A stretch of 64,000 nucleotides of DNA, taken from Tepidimicrobium xylanilyticum (GTDB taxonomy: Bacteria > Bacillota > Clostridia > Tissierellales > Tepidimicrobiaceae). The stretch is taken from contig NZ_FNNG01000007.1 in NCBI RefSeq assembly GCF_900106765.1, positions 98,672-162,671 on the forward strand, in the 5' to 3' direction. Within the stretch, counting starts at the first letter, position 1. Each line of letters opens with the position of its first letter. Under the pieces are notes generated by a model. The model did no database searches, was not told the origin of the DNA, and saw only the letters and a program-made list of their open reading frames with translations. Below are positions 44,410 through 53,629 of this stretch, piece by piece. A program made the translations under genes and the position numbers.

Positions 44410-44729
44410 ATTTTTTTATCCTCCATAACAATAAATTAAACTAATACATGCTTCACTCCTTACAAGCAGTGTTATAGTTTCAACATAGCTCCACTTGATA
44501 AGAAGTTAGGTGTTTATATTTATAAACTATATTAATATAAAATAATATGCAAGAAAAATTTTCATATAAATTTAAACTTATGCTAGCATGGAACTAACCA
44601 TACGGATTGATATGTTGGGTTAAATTTAAAACCTTAAATCCTCCTAAATTAATCAATACCTTTGAAGAAATATTGTTAAAACAGCTTTTTAAGTAACATA
44701 TTTACTTTTTTGCTGAAATTCATTAATCC
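44410..44729. other. Intergenic stretch, no gene seen
   Basis: AT-rich with no open frame of note. It holds the presumptive promoter of the broken cyclase. Confidence 0.4.
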
Positions 44730-45147
44730 TCAATGTCCAAACCCCTCTATTTTCCATCCAGTTTCCGGAGATTCGTAAACCATGCAGCAGTCCCAATGTT
44801 GCTGTCCACTGCCAGCCATTAATTCATTTCTATATTGAAGATCTACTACTAGCACCAGCCAAAGGCAATTCTATACCTTTATTAACTAATTCATTGTTTG
44901 CTATAGTTGATGTTAAATTTCTCAGCAAAGTTTTCTTAGAAATACAGTATTCTGCTACTTTAGTATTTTTATTATCCAAGGCACTGTATACTGCTTTTTC
45001 CATACCCGAAGGGTTTTCTGTTAAAGTACCTTCTGACTGATTCAAACTCTTTTGCTTAATATTTATAACTAGTGCAATTCCAATTATGATTACAGTTATC
45101 ATTGATATAATAATTAGCCAGTAAGAAAATTTCTTGTAATTTAGCAA
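44730..45147 (-). pseudogene. Relic resembling the membrane-proximal part of BlaR1/M56 proteins
   Basis: The piece starts LNYKKFSYWLIIISMITVII, a membrane helix with the NYKK-x-S-x-W entry typical of the last helix of M56/BlaR1-type sensors. A short extracellular part follows to 44830. Shifting frame yields MAGSGQQHWDCCMVYESPET and GWKIEGFGH, which looks like a natural C terminus at 44730. The protease part is absent. The assignment to M56 is tentative. Confidence 0.4.
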
Positions 45148-45226
45148 GTTTTAAATCTCTCTCTTACATTTCCCACACTCTTAGCACAAGGATAACTTCA
45201 TTGAATTAACTTCGATAAACTTAAAT

Positions 45227-45688
45227 CTACTCTTTCTTCCAGATAAATCTTGACCCCTCTGCTCCAATAACACCACTTGAAATAAATCCTGCTTTTTCAA
45301 GAACTCTTTGTGAAGCAATGTTATCTGGCTCTGTTTCTGCCTCTATAAGCAATACTCCAGGCTGTTCAGATGCCCAGCGAACTATTGCTGACACCGCTTC
45401 CGTCATCAAGCCTTTCCCTTCGTATTTTGGATTTATTCCATAGCCTATTTCAAGCATACCATTATCATTAAGTCCTTTGAACGATAAACTGCCAACAATA
45501 TTTCCGCTTCCATCATTTAGCTGCAAAACCCACAGTGCATACCAAATACGTTGATCAGGATTTTCCAGACAACCTTGAAGCATTTCTAAATAAGCAGCTT
45601 TCAACGCTTTATTTGATTCGTTATCAATCACATTACGCATTTTTTCATCAGAAAGAGGAAAAATATTCAGTCTCTCCGTTTTAATCAT
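45227..45688 (-). CDS. GNAT-family N-acetyltransferase (RimJ/RimL-like)
   Basis: About 153 residues, starting MIKTERLNIFPLSDEKMRNV, the typical entry of RimJ/RimL-like acetyltransferases. The CoA loop is INPKYEGKGLMTEAVSAIVR and the late signature is NIASQRVLEKAGF. I chose the ATG at 45688 because AGGAGAG lies 8 nt upstream. The longer frame to 45751 overlaps the ABC relic. The substrate is unknown. Confidence 0.87.
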   Translation of the reverse strand: MIKTERLNIFPLSDEKMRNVIDNESNKALKAAYLEMLQGCLENPDQRIWYALWVLQLNDGSGNIVGSLSFKGLNDNGMLEIGYGINPKYEGKGLMTEAVSAIVRWASEQPGVLLIEAETEPDNIASQRVLEKAGFISSGVIGAEGSRFIWKKE

Positions 45689-45716
45689 TTTTATATCTCT
45701 CCTTTTTTCTAAAACA

Positions 45717-46642
45717 TTAAAAATCTGTCTTATGCACCTTCTCTTGTCCACTACTTAGCATAAGCATATGGTAATAACCTTTTTTATTCATTAATTCTTC
45801 ATAGCTTCCTAATTCTACTATCCTTCCATCCTTAATTACTATAATTAAATCCATTCCTTCCGTAAATTCCAAATTATGTTTAATAAAAATGCAAATTTTG
45901 TTATTTAATTCTTTCAAAACCTTATTCAATAAAACACGTGCTGTATTCTTATATAGTGAACTTGTTAATTCATCAAATACATATATGCTAGCGGACTCTT
46001 GCAAGTTCTACTCTTTTTTTATCTCCCCCAGATAGGTATTTTCCATCTTCACCGATGGTTTCTTCTGTATAAACTTTATTTAAATTTTTTAGACCACAAA
46101 GTTCTATAAGGTGTTCCACTTCTTCCGATAGTTTTTTATTGAAGATTTTAATATTACTTTTAATACTGGTGTCAAATAAATACCCATCTTGAAGAAGATA
46201 ACTAATCTTTGGCACCCCTTCCTTTCTGTGTTTTTTATAATAATAAGCAATTTCTCCTGTTGATATAGGATATAAACCGGCAATTAACTTTACCAAAGTT
46301 GATTTTCCTGAGCCTGTATCCCCAACAATTGCTAACTTACAACTGGGTGGAACCTCAAAATTAATATTTGACAATATATACTCCTTTCCATAGCTAAAAC
46401 TAACATCTTTAAATTTTAGTGAGTTTACATTAATTCGTTCTTTTCCTATCGTTGGATCTAGCGGTATATCAATAATGTTCTTTATTCTTTTAAGCGATAT
46501 CCTCAACTTAATTAAACTTTGCTGTAATCCTAATGCATCTACTATTGGAAAATTATTTAAAAATACTGCACCAATAATTAATAACCCAAGTAAATAGATA
46601 TATTTTTTTATCCCTGTCGATAAATTCCTTTAAATAAGACAT
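45717..46642 (-). pseudogene. ABC exporter, membrane domain deleted and ATPase frameshifted
   Basis: The start MSYLKEFIDRDKKIYLFTWV at 46642 leads quickly into the end of the membrane domain (LGLQQSLIKLRISLKRIKNI) because most helices are deleted. The ATPase has Walker A GDTGSGKST and signature LSGGDKKR. A frameshift near 45995 follows, and IYVFDELTSSLYKN (degenerate Walker B/D-loop) to the C terminus lies in another frame. It resembles peptide or lantibiotic exporters but cannot work. Confidence 0.8.
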
Positions 46643-46969
46643 CCTTGTTTTCCCCCAATTTCTAGTTCGCTTGTTTCTCAGCAAACGTTTATAGGCATAA
46701 ACTAACATATTCACTCTCTATAACTTACCAAGAAAAATAGAAGTGTTTTTTAATAACAACTTCATTGCTTACTCTTCCAAAAAAGCAATCTACATTAATA
46801 CATGGGAAGCTTCTTTAAGCAAACTCTCATTTGAATCTTCTCCAGCTCTACAAATGAGTTCTGATACCTTTTTCCACAATGGAGCAATATGTTCAAATTT
46901 TAAATAAGCCTCATGAAATATCAGGATACATTATTCAGTATTCATCCCCCCCATCATTTTGTAACTATT
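46643..46969. other. Intergenic stretch with a possible gene tail
   Basis: No complete gene. On the minus strand near 46790-46890 a frame reads APLWKKVSELICRAGEDSNE and ends LLKEASHVLM, possibly the tail of a lost gene. The rest is AT-rich. Confidence 0.3.
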
Positions 46970-47017
46970 ATCTATTCTATATATAGAATAGATATGAATA
47001 ATAATAATAATAATAAT
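46970..47017. repeat. 24-bp perfect palindrome followed by an (AAT)7 microsatellite
   Basis: Positions 46970-46993 form a perfect palindrome with arms ATCTATTCTATA and TATAGAATAGAT. Seven AAT repeats follow at 46997-47017. Neither is explained by a neighbouring gene; the downstream gene ends at 47181. Confidence 0.7.
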
Positions 47018-47158
47018 ATTGTAAATATTTTTTTATTCATCCTAGACTTAACATTGTTAAATAGCTTATTACCCCACACTATTCCTCTTATACGCAACTG
47101 AATTCATAAGTAGTGAATTATAGTTGGTTTTGATTTCATATTGATTTGTAATTAAAAT

Positions 47159-47177
47159 GGAGTAGCCATGCTACTCC
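47159..47177 (-). terminator. Terminator of the siderophore importer operon
   Basis: GGAGTAGC (47159-47166) pairs with GCTACTCC (47170-47177). ATTTTAATT follows on the minus strand. Confidence 0.8.
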
Positions 47178-47180
47178 GTC

Positions 47181-47933
47181 TCAATAAACTGCTATCGGTC
47201 CATAAGGGCCATTTATAATTTCAATTTTAGTTTCAAATATATCAGTTAAAATTTTCGAATCCATAATCTCTTTAACTGTTCCAAAAGCAGCAATTTTCCC
47301 ATCCTTCATAGCACATATTCTATCGGAATATTTTGCTGCAAAATTTATATCATGCAAAACAGTCAAAATAGTCCTACCAAATCTATCAGCTGCATACCTT
47401 AAATGCTCCATCATCTGCACAGAACGAGCCACATCAAGGTTGTTCAACGGTTCATCTAATAGAACATATTCCGTTTCTTGGCACAACACCATGGCAACAT
47501 AGGCTCTTTGCCTTTGCCCTCCTGAAAGCTCATCCAAATACCTGTTCTCCAAATCAGTTAGACCCAAAAAATCGATGTATTTGGAAATTATTTCCTCATC
47601 CTCTTTTGTTAACCTTCCCTTTGAATATGGAAAACGACCAAAACCAACCAATTGCCTAACAGTAAGTCTAGTAACAAAATGGTTTTCCTGACGTAATATT
47701 GTCAATATTTTTGCCAAGTCTTCTGATTTAGAATTGGTAACATCCATATTTGCTACCCTGATGTAACCCTCATCCATATTCAAAAGCCTTCCAATCATTA
47801 AAAGGGTAGTTGATTTACCCGCACCATTTGGTCCTATTAAAGAAGTAATACCGGCTTTTGGGATTTTAATATTTAAAGGTCCTATTTCTACCTCACTAGA
47901 ATATCTTTTTTTAACATTATCTATTTTTATCAT
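47181..47933 (-). CDS. Iron-siderophore ABC importer ATPase
   Basis: A 250-residue ATPase with Walker A GPNGAGKST, signature LSGGQRQRAYVAM, Walker B YVLLDEPLNNLD and switch histidine in VLHDINFAAKYSD. It overlaps the permease stop by 4 nt (ATGA). It is most like the ATPases of catechol-siderophore systems such as YclP/FatE. It is the last gene of a Fur-boxed four-gene operon. Confidence 0.93.
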   Translation of the reverse strand: MIKIDNVKKRYSSEVEIGPLNIKIPKAGITSLIGPNGAGKSTTLLMIGRLLNMDEGYIRVANMDVTNSKSEDLAKILTILRQENHFVTRLTVRQLVGFGRFPYSKGRLTKEDEEIISKYIDFLGLTDLENRYLDELSGGQRQRAYVAMVLCQETEYVLLDEPLNNLDVARSVQMMEHLRYAADRFGRTILTVLHDINFAAKYSDRICAMKDGKIAAFGTVKEIMDSKILTDIFETKIEIINGPYGPIAVY

Positions 47934-48994
47934 AGAGTTCCCTTCCTTAACATTACTATTAAAAATATAAACCCTCCAAACATTTCAATAATAATTGAAA
48001 CTACACCCTGTGCATTGAAAACATGGTACATAAAAAAGTATGCAGCAGTTATTATTAAAAATCCTATAGCAAGAGCCATTGGAAAAATATATTTGTGGTC
48101 ATAAGTTGGGGCTGCTTGATAAGTCAAAGTAGCTACCAAAAACCCATAAAAAGTGAGGGGGCCAACTAAAGCCGTTGAAACAGACATCAAAATAGAAACC
48201 AATATTAGACCAAATATTACACCAGGCTGATACTTAACTCCTAAAGCAGTAGATACATCCTTCCCAAGGGACAAAACATTCAGTTTTTTGGAATAGCTAA
48301 TAAGTATAATACCCGTAATTATAACAATTGGAATTACAACAGGAAAGTATCTTGGATCTGCATTATTAACAGAACCGAATAATTTTGCTTGTAAAATATC
48401 GAACTCAGATGGGGCAAGTAGCCTTCTCATAAAAGATGATAAAGACCTCAGTCCAGTCCCAATAATAACTCCAACCAATAACATAAGCTGCAAGTCTCCA
48501 TACTTTCCTGAGAGTAGCCAGCCATAAAGTATTAAACTCATTAAAACCATAGCAATAACTTGAAACGAAAAGGCTCCAATACCATTAAAGCTTAAAAAAG
48601 TGTTAAGTCCAAAGAAAAACATTGTACTAGTCTGAATTGTTGAATATAGAGCTTCAAATCCCAAAAGGGAAGGAGTTATAACCCTATTATTCGTAATCGA
48701 TTGAAATGTCACGGTGGACAAACTCTGACATATTGCAGCTACAACCATAGAAACAATAGCGATCATCCTTCTTCTCACTACTGGGATAAAGGAAGGCGAA
48801 TTTACAGGGACTGGATTATTATAGACTAAAAGTCCATAAGATGCCAAAAGACCCAGGGCGATAAAAGTAGTAAGCAATATCCAATAACGCCTTTCTCCTT
48901 TTTTAGAACGAAAAGCTTTAGCAGACCTATTTTCAGTATGTAGCCTTGAGCTAACTCTAGTACTTTCGTTATTTTCAAATACGAATTCGTTCAT
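47930..48994 (-). CDS. Siderophore importer permease, second subunit
   Basis: A 354-residue FecCD-type membrane protein. A charged N-terminal stretch of about 35 residues precedes the first helix. The helices carry MIAIVSMVVAAICQSLSTVT and LVGPLTFYGFLVATLTYQAA as family signatures. AAAGGAGG precedes the ATG, which overlaps the stop of the preceding permease by 4 nt. It pairs with that permease as a heterodimer, unlike the single-permease systems at 7573 and 21838. Confidence 0.92.
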   Translation of the reverse strand: MNEFVFENNESTRVSSRLHTENRSAKAFRSKKGERRYWILLTTFIALGLLASYGLLVYNNPVPVNSPSFIPVVRRRMIAIVSMVVAAICQSLSTVTFQSITNNRVITPSLLGFEALYSTIQTSTMFFFGLNTFLSFNGIGAFSFQVIAMVLMSLILYGWLLSGKYGDLQLMLLVGVIIGTGLRSLSSFMRRLLAPSEFDILQAKLFGSVNNADPRYFPVVIPIVIITGIILISYSKKLNVLSLGKDVSTALGVKYQPGVIFGLILVSILMSVSTALVGPLTFYGFLVATLTYQAAPTYDHKYIFPMALAIGFLIITAAYFFMYHVFNAQGVVSIIIEMFGGFIFLIVMLRKGTL

Positions 48995-50004
48995 CTTGAC
49001 CTCCTTTGTCTCAGTAGAACTATTATAAATACAACAGACCCGAATGTTCCAAGTATCAAAGATACTGGTACTTCAAAGGGCATAATAATAGTTCTAGAAA
49101 TTATGTCGCATATTGTTATAACGCCCATTCCTATCACACATACCCAGGGTAAATTACTTCTTAAATCATCTCCTCTATACATGGAAACAATATTGGGAAC
49201 TATTAACCCTAAAAAAGGTAAATTCCCAATAACTGCTGAGACAATTCCAACTGCAAAAGCAATAAGACCAGTACCCAACAGAACTATATTATTATAATTT
49301 AATCCAAGGCTTGTCGTCACATCTTCCCCTAGTCCAGCTAAAGTAAATCTATCAGCATAGATAAATATGAAAAAGGTTACTATAAGGATTAACCACAAAT
49401 ATTCATATCTGCCAATTTGAACTGGCGCAAAAGAACCTACAAACCATGCTTCTATATTTTGGGTCATTTTAAATACAAGCCCGACAAAAGTAGAAATTGC
49501 AGAAATTACCGCACCTAGCATCATCCCTATGATAGGTACAATTAAAGACGAGCGAAGTCTAACTCTTCTTAAAAAGAAGAAGAAAATCATAGTTCCGACA
49601 AAGGAGAAAATAATTGCACCAGTCATCCTTTGAATCAAGGTTGGAGCGGGAAATAATAAATAAACAAATGTAAGTCCCAAACCTGCCCACTCAATTGTTC
49701 CCGTTGTGGTAGACTCAACTAACCGATTCTGAGTAATAAGCTGCATTACTAATCCTGACATGGACATAGCAGCACCAGTTAGCATTAATGCAATCGTTCT
49801 TGGAACACGAGTAATGAAGAACATTTTCATTCCATCTTCTTGTCCTCGTATATCGTAGACTCCGGTAAACAATGAAATTATGCCTAAAATCAACACAATT
49901 GCAATTGTTAAGATAAAAGGTTTGGTCCATATTTTATTGTTATTATAACTTTTGGGCTGAGAATTCTCAGCCCTAACCATTGTTTGGGCTACATTCTTTT
50001 GCAC
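48991..50004 (-). CDS. Siderophore importer permease, first subunit
   Basis: A FecCD-type permease of 337 residues with RVPRTIALMLTGAAMSMSGL and GNLPFLGLIVPNIVSMYRGD. I place the start at the GTG at 50004, which has AAAGGAG 8 nt upstream; that site overlaps the binding protein stop. The ATG at 50052 lies inside the previous gene without a ribosome site. Function as for its partner. Confidence 0.9.
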   Translation of the reverse strand: MQKNVAQTMVRAENSQPKSYNNNKIWTKPFILTIAIVLILGIISLFTGVYDIRGQEDGMKMFFITRVPRTIALMLTGAAMSMSGLVMQLITQNRLVESTTTGTIEWAGLGLTFVYLLFPAPTLIQRMTGAIIFSFVGTMIFFFFLRRVRLRSSLIVPIIGMMLGAVISAISTFVGLVFKMTQNIEAWFVGSFAPVQIGRYEYLWLILIVTFFIFIYADRFTLAGLGEDVTTSLGLNYNNIVLLGTGLIAFAVGIVSAVIGNLPFLGLIVPNIVSMYRGDDLRSNLPWVCVIGMGVITICDIISRTIIMPFEVPVSLILGTFGSVVFIIVLLRQRRSR

Positions 50005-50017
50005 TGTAGATACTCCT

Positions 50018-51052
50018 TTACTTGCTTGATAATGCTTTTGCAAGACTTTCAAATAATTCTATAAAGGTTTGAATTGATTCATTGGTATATGTGTCTGCTG
50101 GTGCATAAACTATATTTCCTTCAATGACTGCTTTTGTATTTTGAAGAGCAGGAGAGTTATCTATTACATCCTGTGCTGGAACTGCATCACTTGTAGAAGA
50201 TACTGCTGCATCACGGTCGAGCACAAAAATCCAGTCAGGATTGCTTTGTGCAATAGCTTCTACAGAAATTTCATCACCTTGATGGTCTGAAGTAGCACTA
50301 TCGATATCTAAAGCCGGAACCCATCCGAATATTTCATATAATGGTCCCCAAACACGTCCAGAGCCAGGAGCTGAAAAACCAATATTGCCACCAGAAACTA
50401 TTACGCTCATAATTCTATCTGTTCCATTATATGCAGACTTAGCTTTCTCCATAGCTCCATCAAATTCAGCAACTAATTTTTCAGCTTCTTCATTTTTATT
50501 AAATATTTTGCCTAAAGCTATTGTTGAATTCTTAAGTCCATTCACTAAATTCTCTCCAGGTGTTTCAGCTGTCTCTGAAACATCAAAATTTAGGTCAATA
50601 ACAACTGCATTAGGAACTAAAGCCTTTATATCTTCATAAAATCTCGAAAATCTCTGACCAACGATTACAAGTTCAGGTTCTACAGATGCTATAATTTCAA
50701 GATTCGGTTCACGGTGATTTCCTATATCCAAAACTAATTCATCAGCCACATATGGTGAATCTGCTGGCATTACTCCTTTGGGAACGGCAGCTAAATCAAT
50801 TCCCCAATCAGCTAAAGTTTCAAAGGTTCTATTATCTAAAGATACTACATTCTTAGGGCTTACTGGAACCGTAATAGTTCCATGAGCATCTGTAATTTCA
50901 ACGGTTGTTAATTCTTCGCTTGCTTGCTCCTTGCTGGCTTGTTCACTATCTGTTTGCTCATCAGCTACATTACTTGAATTTGAACACGCTGTAACCATTA
51001 AGGCAAAAACTGCAACAATAGAAATAATAATTAGTAATTTTGATTTTTTCAT
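50018..51052 (-). CDS. Siderophore-binding lipoprotein
   Basis: A 344-residue lipoprotein. The signal ends in MVTACSNS (Cys at 23), followed by a linker of Glu/Gln/Ala/Ser repeats. The binding domain has TVPVSPKNVVSLDNRTFETL and PNLEIIASVEPELVIVGQRF, as in YclQ/FatB/CeuE-like receptors for catecholate or citrate siderophores. It is the first gene of the operon, behind a Fur box. The exact siderophore is unknown. Confidence 0.92.
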   Translation of the reverse strand: MKKSKLLIIISIVAVFALMVTACSNSSNVADEQTDSEQASKEQASEELTTVEITDAHGTITVPVSPKNVVSLDNRTFETLADWGIDLAAVPKGVMPADSPYVADELVLDIGNHREPNLEIIASVEPELVIVGQRFSRFYEDIKALVPNAVVIDLNFDVSETAETPGENLVNGLKNSTIALGKIFNKNEEAEKLVAEFDGAMEKAKSAYNGTDRIMSVIVSGGNIGFSAPGSGRVWGPLYEIFGWVPALDIDSATSDHQGDEISVEAIAQSNPDWIFVLDRDAAVSSTSDAVPAQDVIDNSPALQNTKAVIEGNIVYAPADTYTNESIQTFIELFESLAKALSSK

Positions 51053-51090
51053 AGTACCTCTCCTTTATGTAAGATTTTTTCTTATGTGAT

Positions 51091-51131
51091 AAGCTATTGA
51101 TATTGATAATAATTATCAATTTCAATAGCTT
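51091..51131. promoter_or_regulatory. Fur box inside a 41-bp palindrome
   Basis: TGATAATAATTATCA (51104-51118) is a perfect 7-1-7 Fur site. The symmetry extends outward to AAGCTATTGA and TCAATAGCTT, with one mismatched pair over 41 bp. It begins 39 bp upstream of the binding protein start. Confidence 0.88.
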
Positions 51132-51188
51132 ATTTAAATATAGCAAATTCAATTTAAACTGTCAACTACTTTCCTATATTTTTATAAA

Positions 51189-51224
51189 AAAGTGGGCTTA
51201 GTATATTATTTCTAAGCCCACTTT
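51189..51224. terminator. Hairpin between the siderophore operon and the peroxidase relic
   Basis: A perfect 12-bp stem (AAAGTGGGCTTA with TAAGCCCACTTT) that would end minus-strand transcription from the MarR/ABC operon before the Fur-controlled promoter. Confidence 0.85.
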
Positions 51225-51324
51225 ATCTAATAATCATGATAGCTATCATCATATACCAAACTTTATCGTCCTTGAACTTTATTTATTGCAACATTCGTTG
51301 AATATCATCTTCTATTTCAAAAGG

Positions 51325-51690
51325 TTATGCTGAAAATTCAAATCTTTTTATTGTATTGCCATCTTTGCTCACCAGAAATTTTGTAAAGTTCCATCTAACA
51401 GCATTGCCTATGGTATACTCTGGAAACTTTTCCTTTAACAATGAATCTAAAATCTCGTTAATGGAATTAGTCATATCTAGTCCCTCAAATGGTGCTTTTT
51501 CCTTTAAGTATTTGAATAAGGGGGGAGCATATTTCCCATTTACATCTACCTTTTCAAAACTTGGGAAGGTTACTCCATAATTCATGCTACAAAAGGTCTT
51601 GATTTCCTCGTTGCAACCTGGCTCTTGGTTATCAAACTGATTACAAGGAAAAGCCAAGATCTCAAAACCTTGTGAATTATATTTGTCATA
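51325..51690 (-). pseudogene. Glutathione peroxidase, N-terminally truncated
   Basis: The frame reads YDKYNSQGFEILAFPCNQFD and RWNFTKFLVSKDGNTIKRFE, the second and last thirds of a BsaA/Gpx-type peroxidase with the conserved CNQF and WNF..FL motifs. The first 40-50 residues, including the peroxidatic Cys/Sec site, are missing. A stop lies directly upstream in frame, and the ABC exporter gene ends only about 15 bp away. The deletion joined the two genes. Confidence 0.85.
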
Positions 51691-51704
51691 TATTTTTTAC
51701 AAAT

Positions 51705-53629
51705 TTAGTCCAGTTCCACTGCTCCTGTATAAAGCTGATAGTATCTTCCACCCATTGCAAGGAGCTCTTTATGGCTACCCTGCTCTATAATTTGGCCATG
51801 TTCTAGTACTATAATCTGATCAGCATTTCGAACGGTAGATAGTCTATGTGCTATTATAAAAGTAGTCCTGTTCTTCATTAGTTGGTCCATGCCCCGTTCG
51901 ATGTATTTTCAGTCCTTGTATCAATAGAACTGGTAGCCTCATCGAGGATCAAAATAGGAGCTTTTGATATGGCAGCCCTCGCGATATTCAAAAGCTGACG
52001 CTCTCCCTGGCTTAAATTAGAACCATCACCTTCTAATGCCGTATCGTATCCATCCGGTAACCTTTCAATGAAGGAATGGGCACTTACAATCTTTGCTGCT
52101 GTTATCACTTCTTCATCTGTTGCATCTAAACGCCCGTATCTGATATTCTCCCGGACTGTGCCAGAGAATAGATGGGTATCTTGAAGTACCATCGCTATAT
52201 TTGCCCTAAGTGAATCCTTCTTAATATTCTTTATATCGATCCCATCAATCAATATCTGTCCTTCTTCTATATCATAAAATCTGTTAATCAAGTTTGTAAC
52301 AGTTGTCTTTCCTGCTCCTGTTGAACCTACAAAAGCAATTTTCTGACCGGGTTTTGCCTTTAAATTGATATTTTTCAATACCACCTTATCTGGAGTATAA
52401 CCAAAGGTCACATTTTTAAGTGTCACTTCTCCTTTTATTATACGAGCTCCTTCAACCCGATTTGCTTCAGAACAAATTTCAATTGCATCAGATGAATCTA
52501 CCATCTCGGATCTTTCATCCATCACTTCAAAAACCCTTTCAGCTCCCGCTAATGCAGCAAAAATTGTATTCATCTGATGCGATAATTCATTAACAGGCCT
52601 TGAAAAATGCCTTGAATAATTGGTAAATATGGTAAGACCGCCTATATCAAAATTGGAAGTCAAACACAACATCCCACCAATTGAAGCAGATAAGGCATAA
52701 CTTATTTGGCTTAAATTACCCATGACAGGCCCCATAATACTACCAAAAAATTGAGCCTTCATCTGCTTTTTACGTAAATCATCACTTAAAAAATCGAACT
52801 CCTCCATCGTCGTTTTTTCGTGGCAGAATACCTTTATTATCTTCTGACCAGTAACAGTTTCTTCAATATATCCATTAACTGCACCCAGTGCTTGTTGTTG
52901 AGCCATAAAATATTTCCTACTCTGCTTCCCTATCATGCTTCCAACGTAAGCTAAGAAAGGTACTGTTACAATAGTAACGATTGCTAAAATCCAATTTGTA
53001 ATAAACATCAGTGTTACAGTACCAATTAATGTAAGAACACTTGAAAAAATCTGTGACAGGGTATTATTTAGCATCTCTCCAACTGAATCAAGGTCATTTG
53101 TAAAACGGCTCATGATGTCACCATGGGCATGTGTATCATGATATCTTAAAGGAAGTTTTTGAATCTTGCTAAATAATTCTTCTCTAATTCTAACTAATGC
53201 ATTCTGTGATACTCCTATCATAATTTTCTGCTGCAAATAAGAGCATATAACACCGACGAAATATATACTTGCCATAATAAGGATACCCATTATAAGATTG
53301 TTTATTTTTTCTTCTGCAGTACGGTCTGCTAATACCAAATTATTAATAATAGGCCTCAAAATGTAGCTTCCACCCAAGCTAGCTAAAGTACTCCCAAATA
53401 CACAAAGAAAAACAAAAGGGATTTTTACCTTATCACGTCCAATATAAGCCAGCAATCTGTTAATTGTACCATATACGTTTTTCGGTTTACCACCATCAAT
53501 GCTACCACGAGGTCCTCCTGGTCCACCAAAACCTCTTGGTCTCCTACCGGCGGAATCAGCTTGTTTCATCCCTTTGCTCCCATACCTACGTAATAAGGCT
53601 TCTTTTCTTTCTTCGCTAATATAGCTCAT
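51705..53629 (-). pseudogene. Heterodimeric ABC exporter subunit, one-base frameshift near the end
   Basis: The first 583 codons have an N-terminal Gly/Pro/Arg-rich stretch (GRRPRGFGGPGGPRGS), six membrane helices, Walker A GSTGAGKTT, signature LSQGERQLL and Walker B ILILDEATSSID. The expected [20 protein letters not shown] continues only if one A is added in the run near 51895, so the H-loop part ([15 protein letters not shown]) lies in another frame ending at 51705. The frameshift removes the switch histidine. Its partner at 53629 is intact, so this may be a recent mutation, programmed slippage or a sequencing error. It should pump drugs or lipids. Confidence 0.85.

Noticed and set aside
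46997..47017. CRISPR-like repeat array
   Set aside because: It is a simple (AAT)7 microsatellite without spacers. No cas genes are in the window.
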